Part shown: positions 36,528-44,599 of the stretch, piece after piece
Layout of the letters: each line of letters starts with the position of its first letter
Position numbering within the stretch: position 1 is the first letter of the stretch
NCBI RefSeq assembly: GCF_035998675.1
Contig: NZ_DASYHI010000024.1
Location: 310,001 to 374,000 of the forward strand
Reading direction: 5' to 3'
Length of the DNA: 64,000 nt
Source: Telluribacter sp035998675
Lineage (GTDB): Bacteria; Bacteroidota; Bacteroidia; Cytophagales; Spirosomataceae
Translations under genes and position numbers: made by a program
The notes under the pieces: generated by a model
Told to the model about the DNA's origin: nothing
Seen by the model: only the letters and a program-made list of their open reading frames with translations
The model's database searches: none

Positions 36528-36792
36528 GGCTAAATAATCGTTAATTGGAAAGAAGATATTCAGAAGGAGCAAAAGGTTGGAACAAAGTCAGTTTTTAATT
36601 CCATTTTTTTAAAAGCTCCTCTATTTTTTATAAATATTGGAGAAAAACTGGGGCTGGAAGCTTATTTTAAGGATTCGCCTGGAATGTATTTGGCTATCCT
36701 AACCACAAAAATAATCAGCTGCGGGAGCAGGTCCCGCCCGGAATTGTATCAAAACCGCGTATATCCTGATTAATGGAAAGAATCGTATACAA

Positions 36793-38010
36793 ATGGTAAC
36801 TGGTCCCGTCGAGCCACGTCCCGCTCACCTCCTGCCGCTGCTGGTCATAGCCCAGTTTGCGGGTACCTCGCTCTGGTTTGCGACCAATGCCGTGTTGCCC
36901 AGTCTGCAGCTGTACCACCCGCAGGTTAGTACTTTTCTGTCTACCATGACCACCGCCGTGCAACTGGGATTTGTACTGGGTACCCTCTGCTATTCTTACT
37001 TTTCGGTGGCCGACCGGTTCTCGCCGGTGCGGGTATTTATGGGTTCGGCGCTGCTGGCGGCCTTGTGCAACGCGGGCGTACTGGGTACTTACCCGTGGCT
37101 GCCGGGCTTATTCATGACCCGAATGGCAGTTGGGTTTTTTCTGGCGGGGGTGTACCCCGTCGGTATGAAAATATGCAGCGACTGGTACGAAGCGGGCCTC
37201 GGCAAAGCCCTCGGTTATCTGGTAGGTTCCCTGGTACTGGGTACCGCGTTTCCGCACCTGATCCGGGCTATGTCCGTTGAGCTGGACTGGCGGTACGTGA
37301 TCGGGGCTACCTCTGGACTGGCGGTGGCCGGAGGGCTGGTGGTGGGGCTGCTGGTACCCGACGGGCCCTTCCGGCGCAGGGCCGGGCGGCTCCATCCGGC
37401 TATGATCAGGGAGGTATTTAAAGTACCTGCTCTGCGGCGGTATGCTTTCGGGTACTTCGGGCACATGTTTGAGCTGTATACCTTCTGGGCTTTTGTTCCC
37501 CTGCTGCTGGCTTCCTATACCCAGCTCACCGGCCGGGCGCTGGATGTACCGCTGTGGTCATTTGGAGTAATAGCAGCCGGGTCACTGGGGTGTGTATTGA
37601 CGGGCGAGCTGTCGGGGCGCTGGGGCAGCCACCGCACGGCCTGGGTGGCACTGGCGGTATCGGCGGGCTGTTGCGGGCTGGTACTCTGGCTTGACCTGCT
37701 GCCGCTGGTGGTACTGGGGGCCTACCTGCTGGTGTGGGGCATGTCCGCTACGGGTGATTCGCCCCAGTTTTCGACGCTGGTAGCGCAGCACGCTCCGGCC
37801 GAGTACCGCGCCACCGCCCTGACCATTGTTACATCCATTGGTTTTTTTATTACCATTCCCAGCCTGTACCTGGTCCAGTGGTTGTTTGGACTGGTGGGTT
37901 ATCAGGCACTGGTAGTACTGGCGCTGGGAGGCGTGTTTGGCCTGCGGGCCATGCGGGAGCAAAGCCATATTTTCCCCTTTAACCTACTGAATAGCAGCAA
38001 ACGGAGCTAA
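36793..38010 (+). CDS. MFS transporter
   Basis: 405 residues with about twelve membrane segments. N-terminal half: FAGTSLWFATNAVLPSLQ. The loop between segments 2 and 3 is ADRFSPVRV, the family Asp-Arg position. It resembles the NNP/CynX-like branch of the superfamily (VGMKICSDWYEAGLGKALG). The substrate is unknown. It lies 29 bp upstream of a DUF985 cupin gene on the same strand. Confidence 0.85.
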   Translation: MVTGPVEPRPAHLLPLLVIAQFAGTSLWFATNAVLPSLQLYHPQVSTFLSTMTTAVQLGFVLGTLCYSYFSVADRFSPVRVFMGSALLAALCNAGVLGTYPWLPGLFMTRMAVGFFLAGVYPVGMKICSDWYEAGLGKALGYLVGSLVLGTAFPHLIRAMSVELDWRYVIGATSGLAVAGGLVVGLLVPDGPFRRRAGRLHPAMIREVFKVPALRRYAFGYFGHMFELYTFWAFVPLLLASYTQLTGRALDVPLWSFGVIAAGSLGCVLTGELSGRWGSHRTAWVALAVSAGCCGLVLWLDLLPLVVLGAYLLVWGMSATGDSPQFSTLVAQHAPAEYRATALTIVTSIGFFITIPSLYLVQWLFGLVGYQALVVLALGGVFGLRAMREQSHIFPFNLLNSSKRS

Positions 38011-38039
38011 AACTAATCACTCATCACTTACCGCTTACC

Positions 38040-38543
38040 ATGAAACCAGCCAGCTACTGGGTCGAGAAATACAACATGCAGGCCCACCCCGAAGGCGGGT
38101 ACTTTGCCGAAACCTACCGCTCCGCCGAAACAATCCCGCACGCGGCCCTGCCCGGGCGCTTTGGTGGGGGCCGTTCTTTTAGTACGGGTATTTATTTCCT
38201 GCTCGAAAACCACCATTTTTCGGCCCTGCACCGCATCCAGTCCGACGAACTCTGGCACTTCTACACCGGTGATCCGCTGGAGGTATTCGTTATTTATCCG
38301 GAGGATGGCCGCCTGGAAACCATCCGGCTGGGGGCCGAGCCCGAGAGGGGCGAGGTGTTTCAGGCCATGGTACCGGCGGGTACCTGGTTTGGGTCAAGGC
38401 CGGGTAGCGGCAGTACCTACTCGCTGGTAGGCTGTACGGTAGCGCCGGGCTTTGACTTCGCCGATTTTGAGCTGGCTGAGCGCCGGCAACTGCTGGCCCG
38501 GTTTCCGCAGCATCGGGAACTGATTGAGGCGCTCACCCGCTGA
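38040..38543 (+). CDS. DUF985 cupin protein
   Basis: 167 residues, the full size of the DUF985/cupin_5 family. Characteristic segments are HPEGGYFAETYRS, the TGIYFLL strand, HRIQSDELWHFYTGDPL and GSTYSLVGCTVAPGFDF. The beta-barrel probably binds a metal or nucleotide-sugar-like ligand, but the role is unknown. It follows the MFS gene at 29 bp. Confidence 0.92.
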   Translation: MKPASYWVEKYNMQAHPEGGYFAETYRSAETIPHAALPGRFGGGRSFSTGIYFLLENHHFSALHRIQSDELWHFYTGDPLEVFVIYPEDGRLETIRLGAEPERGEVFQAMVPAGTWFGSRPGSGSTYSLVGCTVAPGFDFADFELAERRQLLARFPQHRELIEALTR

Positions 38544-38717
38544 GGAGATTTTCCGGGAGCCGGGCGGATATATAACAATCGCGGCGGTTGGGTTGTAGTA
38601 TATAAAAATTCAAACGGTTAGAAGACACTGATACTCCTGATGCTGCCGGTCCGGGGCCAGCAGTACTAAACCACCTGGCGGATGCTGTGCAACAATAGAG
38701 TAAAGGCTGGTTACCGG

Positions 38718-39671
38718 ATGTTTCGGATGAGCTTGCTGTGCCTGGCAGCGGTAGTAGCCTTGACCATAGCTCAGGCAGCGGCCCAGCCGGGTTCGGCCCA
38801 GCCAAGTGTGGCCCAACCAGGTGTGGCCCAGCCGGGTGCGGCCCAAACGTCGGTACCGTACATTCCTCCGGGCCTGTCGTTTGCGGGGGAAGCGGTTCCG
38901 CTCAACGACCCCCTCGTGTATGATCGGCTGGAGCGGGAGCTTATCAAAAACGTATATAAACATTCGTCTACGCTCACTATACTGAAGCGGGTGCAGCGCT
39001 ACCGTGAGCCAATCATGAGTCTGCTTACCCGGAATAAGGTACCTGCCGACTTTTTTTACCTGGCCGCCATTGAAAGTGAACTCTCGCCCATTGCCGAGTC
39101 GGGTAAGGCGGTGGGCTTCTGGCAATTTATTGAAACAACGGCCAGGGAACAGGGGCTGGAAATGTCAAAGTATGTGGACGAACGCCGGCACCTGGAACGC
39201 TCCACCCGGGCCGCCAGCCAGCAATTGACCAGCCTGTACAACACCTTTAAGAACTGGACGCTCACGGCAGCGGCCTACAACGGCGGACGTACCATGGTAC
39301 TTAATAACCTCAAAACGCAGAACGTACAGTCGTACTACGACCTGTACCTGACGCCCGAAACCTACGACTACGTGTTCCGGATTCTGGCCATAAAGCTGAT
39401 CTGCGAAAATCCCGGACGCTACGGCTTCAGCCTGCCTGCGGCGGAGTATTCGGCACCTACGCAGGTAGTGGAAGTGCGTCAGGATATAAACCTGGTGGAG
39501 TTTGCCCGCCACTATAATATGAACTACAACCAGCTCAAGTACTTTAACCCCTGGCTCCTGTACCGGTCTTCGTGGAGCCCTACCGATAAGTACTACGAAC
39601 AAAACAAAGTATTGAATGTAATGCTGGAAGTACCGCCGGGGAAAGCATATACCTTTGAAGTTTTTAAGTAG
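38718..39671 (+). CDS. Lytic transglycosylase (MltD-like, GH23)
   Basis: 317 residues from the ATG at 38718; the open frame extends to 38682. Signal peptide, then a five-copy AQP-x-x repeat, then the SLT domain. The catalytic Glu is in AAIESELSP, and GFWQFIETTA and TAAAYNGG are the usual SLT motifs. The C-terminal ~60 residues (VRQDINLVEFARHYNMN) resemble a LysM-like or degenerate repeat. It cleaves peptidoglycan glycan strands in the periplasm. Confidence 0.92.
   Translation: MFRMSLLCLAAVVALTIAQAAAQPGSAQPSVAQPGVAQPGAAQTSVPYIPPGLSFAGEAVPLNDPLVYDRLERELIKNVYKHSSTLTILKRVQRYREPIMSLLTRNKVPADFFYLAAIESELSPIAESGKAVGFWQFIETTAREQGLEMSKYVDERRHLERSTRAASQQLTSLYNTFKNWTLTAAAYNGGRTMVLNNLKTQNVQSYYDLYLTPETYDYVFRILAIKLICENPGRYGFSLPAAEYSAPTQVVEVRQDINLVEFARHYNMNYNQLKYFNPWLLYRSSWSPTDKYYEQNKVLNVMLEVPPGKAYTFEVFK
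38781..38855 (+). repeat. Five 15-bp tandem repeats coding AQPxx
   Basis: Units of 15 bp start at 38781, 38796, 38811, 38826 and 38841 (first unit GCCCAGCCGGGTTCG; the last is degenerate). They encode the low-complexity linker between signal peptide and SLT domain and are likely length-variable. Confidence 0.9.
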
Positions 39672-39857
39672 CCTGATTATTGAGTAGCATTATAACCGTG
39701 TAGTACAATACTAACCAGGTACCTGGGTTTGCGGTCTGACTGTTGCCGGATTCCAGCCGGAATAAACAGCATTTTTTTGATCTTTGTTGCCTGACTTAGC
39801 GTACATAAAAGTTCATACCAATACAATTCACACCAAATTCAGACTTAATTTTATTCC

Positions 39858-40304
39858 ATGGCAAGAAGGATTCTACTGATTGACGACGATGAATTAACCT
39901 TAGCTATCTTACAATTTACGCTCCGCAAACTCAACTTTACGGGCAGTCTGGACACTGTTTCTACCGGGGAGCAGGCACTTGCCTACTTTGAAAATCTCCT
40001 CCGCCAAACCCCGGACGCCGCTCCGGATTTAATACTACTTGACCTGTTCATGCCCCGCATGAACGGCTGGGAGTTTCTGGACATCTATACCAGTCGGTTT
40101 GAGGCCCGGTACCCCGATACCCGAGTTTGTATCATTACCAGCTCGGTAGATCCGGCCGATGTGGACAAAGCCACCCGCTACCCCTGCGTCAGCTCATTTG
40201 TTGAAAAACCATTTGGTTTCCAAAGCGAAAGTTTTCTACGGAATATGGATCGCTTAGGGGCGGGCTCAACTACCATCAACCCATCTTCTGCCTCTGGTAC
40301 CTAG
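39858..40304 (+). CDS. Stand-alone response regulator (receiver only)
   Basis: 148 residues, a CheY-like receiver with no output domain. Acidic pair Asp10/Asp11 in LIDDD, phospho-acceptor Asp62 in LLDLFMP, and Lys in VEKPFG. A 20-residue Ser/Thr-rich tail follows. There is no cognate kinase beside it. Of the three receivers in this region, it is the least similar to the other two and lies on the other strand. Confidence 0.92.
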   Translation: MARRILLIDDDELTLAILQFTLRKLNFTGSLDTVSTGEQALAYFENLLRQTPDAAPDLILLDLFMPRMNGWEFLDIYTSRFEARYPDTRVCIITSSVDPADVDKATRYPCVSSFVEKPFGFQSESFLRNMDRLGAGSTTINPSSASGT

Positions 40305-40464
40305 GTACTTGGCTGCCAACCTGCACAAAAGGCGGGAAGATTTGTAATATTCTGGGAAGCTTTTCCTGCCGGTCCTGGAACAAAATCCTATCCAGGTAGT
40401 TCTTATACATAACAGCTGAATAGATAGCCGTCTTTCGCTGAGGTATATTGATTTAGTTAAAGCA

Positions 40465-40502
40465 CAATTGAGGAAGCTTCTGGCTTCCTCAATTGCTTTT
40501 TT
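40465..40502 (+). terminator. Strong intrinsic terminator
   Basis: Perfect 13-bp arms (40465-40477 and 40483-40495) with a 5-nt loop, followed by CTTTTTT. It lies 160 bp after the stop of the upstream receiver gene, leaving a long 3' region without ORF. Confidence 0.85.
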
Positions 40503-40599
40503 GGGGTACCTGACTAAGCTGAATATCCCGGATAGTAACCGCTGCACCCGGTTCAGAACTACAAAGGTTTGCTGGTGGGTAGTTTCTTTATAGCTGCCG

Positions 40600-41025
40600 C
40601 TATGACTTATCAATCGTAGTAAAAAACGTATTATCACCCCTGGAAAGCGTTTTTAGTACTTCCCGAAGTAGGCTTACCATGGCCGTAAAACTCAGGGGTT
40701 TTACCATATAACCCGCGGCGCCCAGCTGTTCACACTCCACAATGTCGCCGGGGTAGTTGGAGGTGGTGTAAATAACTACCGGCACGTCTTTGATCCGGTC
40801 AATCTTCTTCAGCTCAGGCAGTACCTTCTTGCCCTCCAGCCTGGGCAAATTCAGGTCTAAAAAGATATAGGACGGTTTCCAGCTTTCGTCAGTCCGCAGC
40901 TTCTGAATGGCGTTGGTACTACTTCTTTCAACCATGCAGTCAATATGGGGATTTATTGCATCGAGAGCAGACTTGAACAGATACAGATCGTCCAGATCAT
41001 CGTCAATCAGGTAAATAGTGCTCAA
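40600..41025 (-). CDS. Stand-alone receiver, module copy 1
   Basis: 141 residues. Receiver fold with Asp8-10, phospho-acceptor Asp57 (IFLDLNLP), Thr in VIYTTS and Lys in MVKPLS. It starts at a TTG (41025). Roughly half of its residues match the receiver at 42224-42643, including the blocks KKIDR(I/L)K(D/E)VPVVIY and GAAGY/GSAGY. It belongs to a module with the 77-residue gene upstream. Confidence 0.9.
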   Translation of the reverse strand: MSTIYLIDDDLDDLYLFKSALDAINPHIDCMVERSSTNAIQKLRTDESWKPSYIFLDLNLPRLEGKKVLPELKKIDRIKDVPVVIYTTSNYPGDIVECEQLGAAGYMVKPLSFTAMVSLLREVLKTLSRGDNTFFTTIDKS

Positions 41026-41119
41026 TGGTGTGTGATGTTGAAGTTTACAATCAAGACCAGCTGATGAGACCTATCCCTACTACAAGCAACAAGCTTTTAG
41101 AAGACCGGGTCACACCCGC

Positions 41120-41127
41120 CAAAGGTA
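41120..41127 (-). promoter_or_regulatory. Possible -7 box of receiver copy 1
   Basis: TACCTTTG on the minus strand fits TAnnTTTG, about 95 bp upstream of the TTG start. No TTG at -33. Confidence 0.3.
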
Positions 41128-41287
41128 ATTACTTTTTGGTACTTACGGTACTTTATAAACGCCGCAGGTATTCCTTCCCAAACTCCGCTGCTGCCAAAAT
41201 GTTTCTGCGGGAAGGTACTTCAACCCATTAAAATTTATTGAGCATGTAGGTAAACAGACCGGCCTGAGTACTGCGCTTCAACCTGAG

Positions 41288-41521
41288 CTAGTTGATCTGC
41301 AGCAGGTACCCCTGATCCAGGAGCTGTTCGAGAATTTCGGAGGGGTCGCGGCTGGTAATTATGATCCGATGGTAGCGCCGAAGGTGGTGAACAAAATCAT
41401 CCACTGAGGTTTCCCGAACCTCCGAAAGCTCACAACTAAAGTCATTTTTGATTTTCATCAAAAGCTCAGTTGGGGTTTCTGCTTCACATATTTCACCTGT
41501 TAAACGGATAAATCGCATCAT
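41288..41521 (-). CDS. Small protein of unknown family, module copy 1
   Basis: 77 residues: no signal peptide or membrane segment. It aligns end to end with the 76-residue product of 42891-43121: M(R/K)(F/Y)(I/L)..TG.I....TP.E(L/V).. at the N-terminus and LL.QL...G(F/Y)L at the C-terminus. Like that protein, it is followed at about 260 bp on the same strand by a stand-alone receiver. The family is not recognised; adaptor or DNA-binding roles cannot be distinguished. A start-less open frame (41524-41826) ends overlapping its ATG. Confidence 0.75.
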   Translation of the reverse strand: MMRFIRLTGEICEAETPTELLMKIKNDFSCELSEVRETSVDDFVHHLRRYHRIIITSRDPSEILEQLLDQGYLLQIN

Positions 41522-41892
41522 TACCTGTCCAAGTTGAAAAAAATCAAAACAACAACTTTGTTGAGAATATGCTCAACAATAGGCATTAAAAAAAAATTAG
41601 AAATTTTAAATTGCCTGACCACGCGTATCTGCCCCACAGTGCAGTAATACCGCTTTTAAGCCCACAATTTCTGATTAAGCTCTTATTTTGATCATCCGTC
41701 AGGCGCTCATTTTCAGCCGAATTGGGCAGAAGCTGTTGAATAGTTTCATAGAAAACAGGTACCTGCGAGCGGTAGCCAAATGAGCATACCTGTAATGCAG
41801 GTATAGATATTTCCTTTACCTGGTATTAGTTATGACTTTCTTTGAACTCAAAGGGTGGATGATCAACCGGTAATCAATAAACGGAATGTGGT
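41522..41892. other. Intergenic stretch with two dyads and a start-less frame
   Basis: 371 bp without a conventional gene. It holds an 8-bp inverted repeat TTGTTGAG-N6-CTCAACAA (41558-41579) close to the 77-residue gene, a 7-bp inverted repeat ATACCTG-N5-CAGGTAT (41786-41804) about 90 bp upstream of the 98-residue gene, an A/T-rich tract (41588-41610), and a minus-strand frame open from 41826 to 41521 without an ATG, GTG or TTG near its beginning. Confidence 0.6.
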
Positions 41893-42189
41893 ATGAGTGT
41901 GGTGGAGAGATTGATCAGAGGCTATCAGAAGCAGTACCCAAAAACGAGGAGGTTCAAGTTTTTGCGGGACCATAAAAAGATTATTAGCCAGTGCCTTAGG
42001 GACAATGACTACGCGTGCCTGGCTCTTCTTTACGGGCTTCCCTTCGTGGAAAAGGTAAGGGAGTTTCTTCTGGAGAATCGCGACTATGCCCGTTGTGCGC
42101 TTTTGAAGAAGCAACTGGAAGAACTACACTGTAAAATTAAGCTCAGAGACGATTCTACAGCCTTAAAGCTCATGATCACAGAGGTATAA
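41893..42189 (+). CDS. Small basic protein of unknown function
   Basis: 98 residues, rich in Arg/Lys and probably all helical (VERLIRGYQKQYPKTRRFKF at the start; LENRDYARCALLKKQLEELH later). No signal peptide. Not recognised. It stands alone on the plus strand between the two receiver modules, convergent with receiver copy 2 (34 bp apart). Composition and length support a real gene. Confidence 0.6.
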   Translation: MSVVERLIRGYQKQYPKTRRFKFLRDHKKIISQCLRDNDYACLALLYGLPFVEKVREFLLENRDYARCALLKKQLEELHCKIKLRDDSTALKLMITEV

Positions 42190-42223
42190 ACTGCCCTGGG
42201 CCCTTCCTGAAAAACCAGGCTGC

Positions 42224-42643
42224 CTACAAGCCGTAAAAGAAGTAGTTGTTGCTGCGGGTGATATTATCCAGGGCACCGGTGAGTTTCTTTACCAGCTCTT
42301 CAAACCTGGATGGTTTGACAATATAGCCGGCAGAACCCAGCTGACGGGTTTCATCAACGTGAGCGGGATTGGAGGAAGTGGAGTAGATAACCACCGGTAC
42401 TTCCTTCAAGCGGTCAATTTTCTTTAGCTCCGCCAGAACATATCTGCCGTCGGCTTCCGGCATATTCAGGTCCAGAAATATTACTTTAGGAATACAGCCT
42501 GCGTTGGTTCGAAGTTTTTCGATTGCCCTGCTCCCACTGGTTTCCATATAAAAGGCAATGGCTGGATTTACCTCTTTCAGAGCAGACTCAAAAAGTAAGT
42601 ACTCGTCCCTATCGTCATCTATTAGTAAGCAGGTATTCGTCAT
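42224..42643 (-). CDS. Stand-alone receiver, module copy 2
   Basis: 139 residues from the ATG at 42643. The frame is open to 42898, but the extra residues are not receiver-like and cross a -7 box. Asp9-11, phospho-acceptor Asp58 (IFLDLNMP), Ser/Thr in IYSTSS and Lys in IVKPSR are present. It is the close paralogue of the receiver at 40600-41025, and sits 247 bp downstream of the paralogous small gene. Confidence 0.92.
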   Translation of the reverse strand: MTNTCLLIDDDRDEYLLFESALKEVNPAIAFYMETSGSRAIEKLRTNAGCIPKVIFLDLNMPEADGRYVLAELKKIDRLKEVPVVIYSTSSNPAHVDETRQLGSAGYIVKPSRFEELVKKLTGALDNITRSNNYFFYGL

Positions 42644-42687
42644 GGCTATTGGTATAGATTTCCAAAGAGACTGGAAATAGGTGCAAA

Positions 42688-42695
42688 CAAATATA
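42688..42695 (-). promoter_or_regulatory. Probable -7 box of receiver copy 2
   Basis: TATATTTG on the minus strand fits TAnnTTTG, 44 bp upstream of the ATG at 42643, in an A/T-rich stretch. It argues that the receiver has its own promoter. Confidence 0.45.
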
Positions 42696-42890
42696 CAATA
42701 TATATTTTCATTATTTAGCAGGACGTAGCCTAAGGGTACCTGCTGCCAAAGCTGCGCATAAAAATAACCTGAAAAAGCCGTAGCAAAAGTACGTGATAAG
42801 CTTGTGCATGGCCAGGTAAAATTATACCAATCAAAGAGCAGAAAATGCCCGTAAGTAAGCCTTCGGTAGAGGGGGAGCTTCGCTTTCCGG

Positions 42891-43121
42891 TTATTCAACC
42901 CGTATCAGAAATCCTACGTTTTCCAACTGATTCAGCAGATGGGTCATGCCCTGGATCGCCATTTTTTCTCCGTAATATACGTGTACCCGCAGGGTCAGTA
43001 TTTCCAGAAAGCTCCACAGAGTTAGCTTTGCATCGTAGGGAGATGCATTTTTCAGATTTTCAAATACCTCCGCTGGAGTGTCGCCTTGGATAATTTTACC
43101 CGTAGCAGTTAGGTACTTCAT
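42891..43121 (-). CDS. Small protein of unknown family, module copy 2
   Basis: 76 residues, paralogous along its full length to the product of 41288-41521 (MKYLTATGKIIQGDTPAEVF at the N-terminus; LLNQLENVGFLIRVE at the C-terminus). No signal peptide or recognised domain. It precedes receiver copy 2. Conservation of both ends and the loss of similarity in the middle suggest a compact fold with a variable face. Confidence 0.75.
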   Translation of the reverse strand: MKYLTATGKIIQGDTPAEVFENLKNASPYDAKLTLWSFLEILTLRVHVYYGEKMAIQGMTHLLNQLENVGFLIRVE

Positions 43122-43258
43122 CTTCGCGTTGCTTTCTCATAAGATTAAAACTACCACTTTACGGTTTATGTTCCGTTTCAGGTACCGGCGCCCCTATCTC
43201 TTTGGGTTGCAGCCTAAGGGAGGATAAATTAAAAGAATGTATCTGTTACTTGAAATAA

Positions 43259-43657
43259 CTACCCAAGAAGTTTTCTTTCTTTCAGCCAGTCAAAAATAAC
43301 CTGATCCACCGGAGAGACTTTGTCCCGGTCGTGGTAGCTAAGCCATACTACCTCCTCTATCTCATTGGCAGGCTTCAATATACCCCTAAAAGTGGCTTCG
43401 TAGCAGGTCATCTTTACCTGTACCCCTTCGGGGTGGTGATCGGCCTGCGCCTGAAAAACACCTACCAGTTTAAGGCTGTCTTCCCGGAGGTCTACACTAA
43501 GTTCTTCCCTGATTTCGCGGGAAAGGGCGTCCCAGTCGCTCTCCCCGGCCTCCCGCTTTCCACCAGGGAAGTAGTACTTGTGTCTGCCCCGGCTTCGGGT
43601 ACTCAGTATCTTTCCGTTCCGGATTTCGAGCCAGGCTACTTTGTCAATAACCGTCAT
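43259..43657 (-). CDS. NUDIX hydrolase
   Basis: 132 residues. The Nudix box GX5EX7REUXEEXGU is nearly complete: Gly33, Glu39, Arg47-Glu48, Glu51-Glu52, within PGGKREAGES...SREIREEL; the final Gly is replaced by Val-Asp. It hydrolyses a nucleoside-diphosphate-linked substrate, not identifiable from sequence. It lies 137 bp from the small module gene and is probably independent. Confidence 0.92.
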   Translation of the reverse strand: MTVIDKVAWLEIRNGKILSTRSRGRHKYYFPGGKREAGESDWDALSREIREELSVDLREDSLKLVGVFQAQADHHPEGVQVKMTCYEATFRGILKPANEIEEVVWLSYHDRDKVSPVDQVIFDWLKERKLLG

Positions 43658-43835
43658 GGTTGAGCTGGTAAAGCCGCTAAATTAGTAATAAAGTAAAACC
43701 CGAACGCCGGGTTTTCGAGCAGATGCCCCTTTAAATAACTACTTCTGACTAAAATTTTCCGGCTTAGCTGGTAGTTTCAACGTTTTGGTGCTTTCCTAAG
43801 CGGGGACAGTACACTAACAGCCCCACTTCCGGCCC

Positions 43836-44507
43836 GTGAAAACAACTACCACCAAAGTACTTACGAAGAGCCGGGCGGCTAGCCTGGCCGTAGCGGCTCT
43901 TTTCCTGAGTCTGTCGGGAGTTAACGCCCAGCCTTCGGGTAAAAGTATTTCCCTCTTTGACGGCAAAACCCTGACCGGCTGGAAAACCGTAGATCCGGCG
44001 CACGAAAAGCTATGGTTTGTGGCTGACAGCGTCATCAGGAGTGGGGATGGCGTCAGCAAAATACCCGAAAACACCTACCTGTATACGACCAAAGAGTACG
44101 GCGACTTTGAGTTTCGCTGCCTGTTCCGGCTGTCCGGTGACCCAGCCACCGGCATGATCAACAGCGGTATCCAGTACCGTTCTCTGGTAAAAGAGGGTAA
44201 GATGATCGGGTACCAGGCCGACATCGGCAACGGGTACTGGGGCGATATCTACGACGAACACCGCCGGGGCAAACTCGTCGGCGGCGACCTGAGTACGCTC
44301 CGCCACCTGCTCCGGGAAGACGGCTGGAACAGCTACATCATCCGCTGCAAGGGTAATCGTCATGAGCTGTACATCAACGGCGTGAAAACCTGTGACTACA
44401 TCGAGAAAGATCCTTCCATCCCAAAGAAAGGCATTATTGCCGTGCAGATCCACTCGGGTGGAGTAGCCCAGGTCGAGTTCCGGGACCTTACCCTGACCGA
44501 ACTTTGA
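43836..44507 (+). CDS. DUF1080 (3-keto-disaccharide hydrolase-like) secreted protein
   Basis: 223 residues from a GTG. Signal peptide (~1-32, ending GVNAQ). The DUF1080 lectin-like beta-jelly-roll shows ISLFDGKTLTGWK, YGDFEFRCLFRL, INSGIQYRS and WNSYIIRCKGNRHELYING. Members of the family hydrolyse 3-keto-glycosides in the periplasm. It is the first gene of a probable catabolic block. A second member lies at 63512-64000. Confidence 0.9.
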   Translation: MKTTTTKVLTKSRAASLAVAALFLSLSGVNAQPSGKSISLFDGKTLTGWKTVDPAHEKLWFVADSVIRSGDGVSKIPENTYLYTTKEYGDFEFRCLFRLSGDPATGMINSGIQYRSLVKEGKMIGYQADIGNGYWGDIYDEHRRGKLVGGDLSTLRHLLREDGWNSYIIRCKGNRHELYINGVKTCDYIEKDPSIPKKGIIAVQIHSGGVAQVEFRDLTLTEL

Positions 44508-44599
44508 TGTAGGTATTCCCTGAGCGACCGTATCTTTTTTACGAATGGTACCTGCTCCCCTATAGCTTGTTATTTATCATGCTGCTGTTCCTGAATACT

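Noticed and set aside
38781..38855. Possible CRISPR-like array
   Set aside because: The repeats are contiguous, 15 bp, and in frame within a gene; there are no spacers or cas genes.
40266..40637. Minus-strand frame of 123 codons after receiver copy 1
   Set aside because: It runs through a perfect terminator hairpin and overlaps two receiver genes' ends, with low-complexity Arg/Ser content.
41064..41231. Plus-strand frame of about 55 codons between receiver copy 1 and the 77-residue gene
   Set aside because: A minus-strand -7-like box lies within it, composition is not convincing, and it has no promoter, partner or paralogue in the second module.
42644..42898. N-terminal extension of receiver copy 2
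   Set aside because: Receivers start just before the LIDDD motif; the extension contains the likely promoter of the gene.
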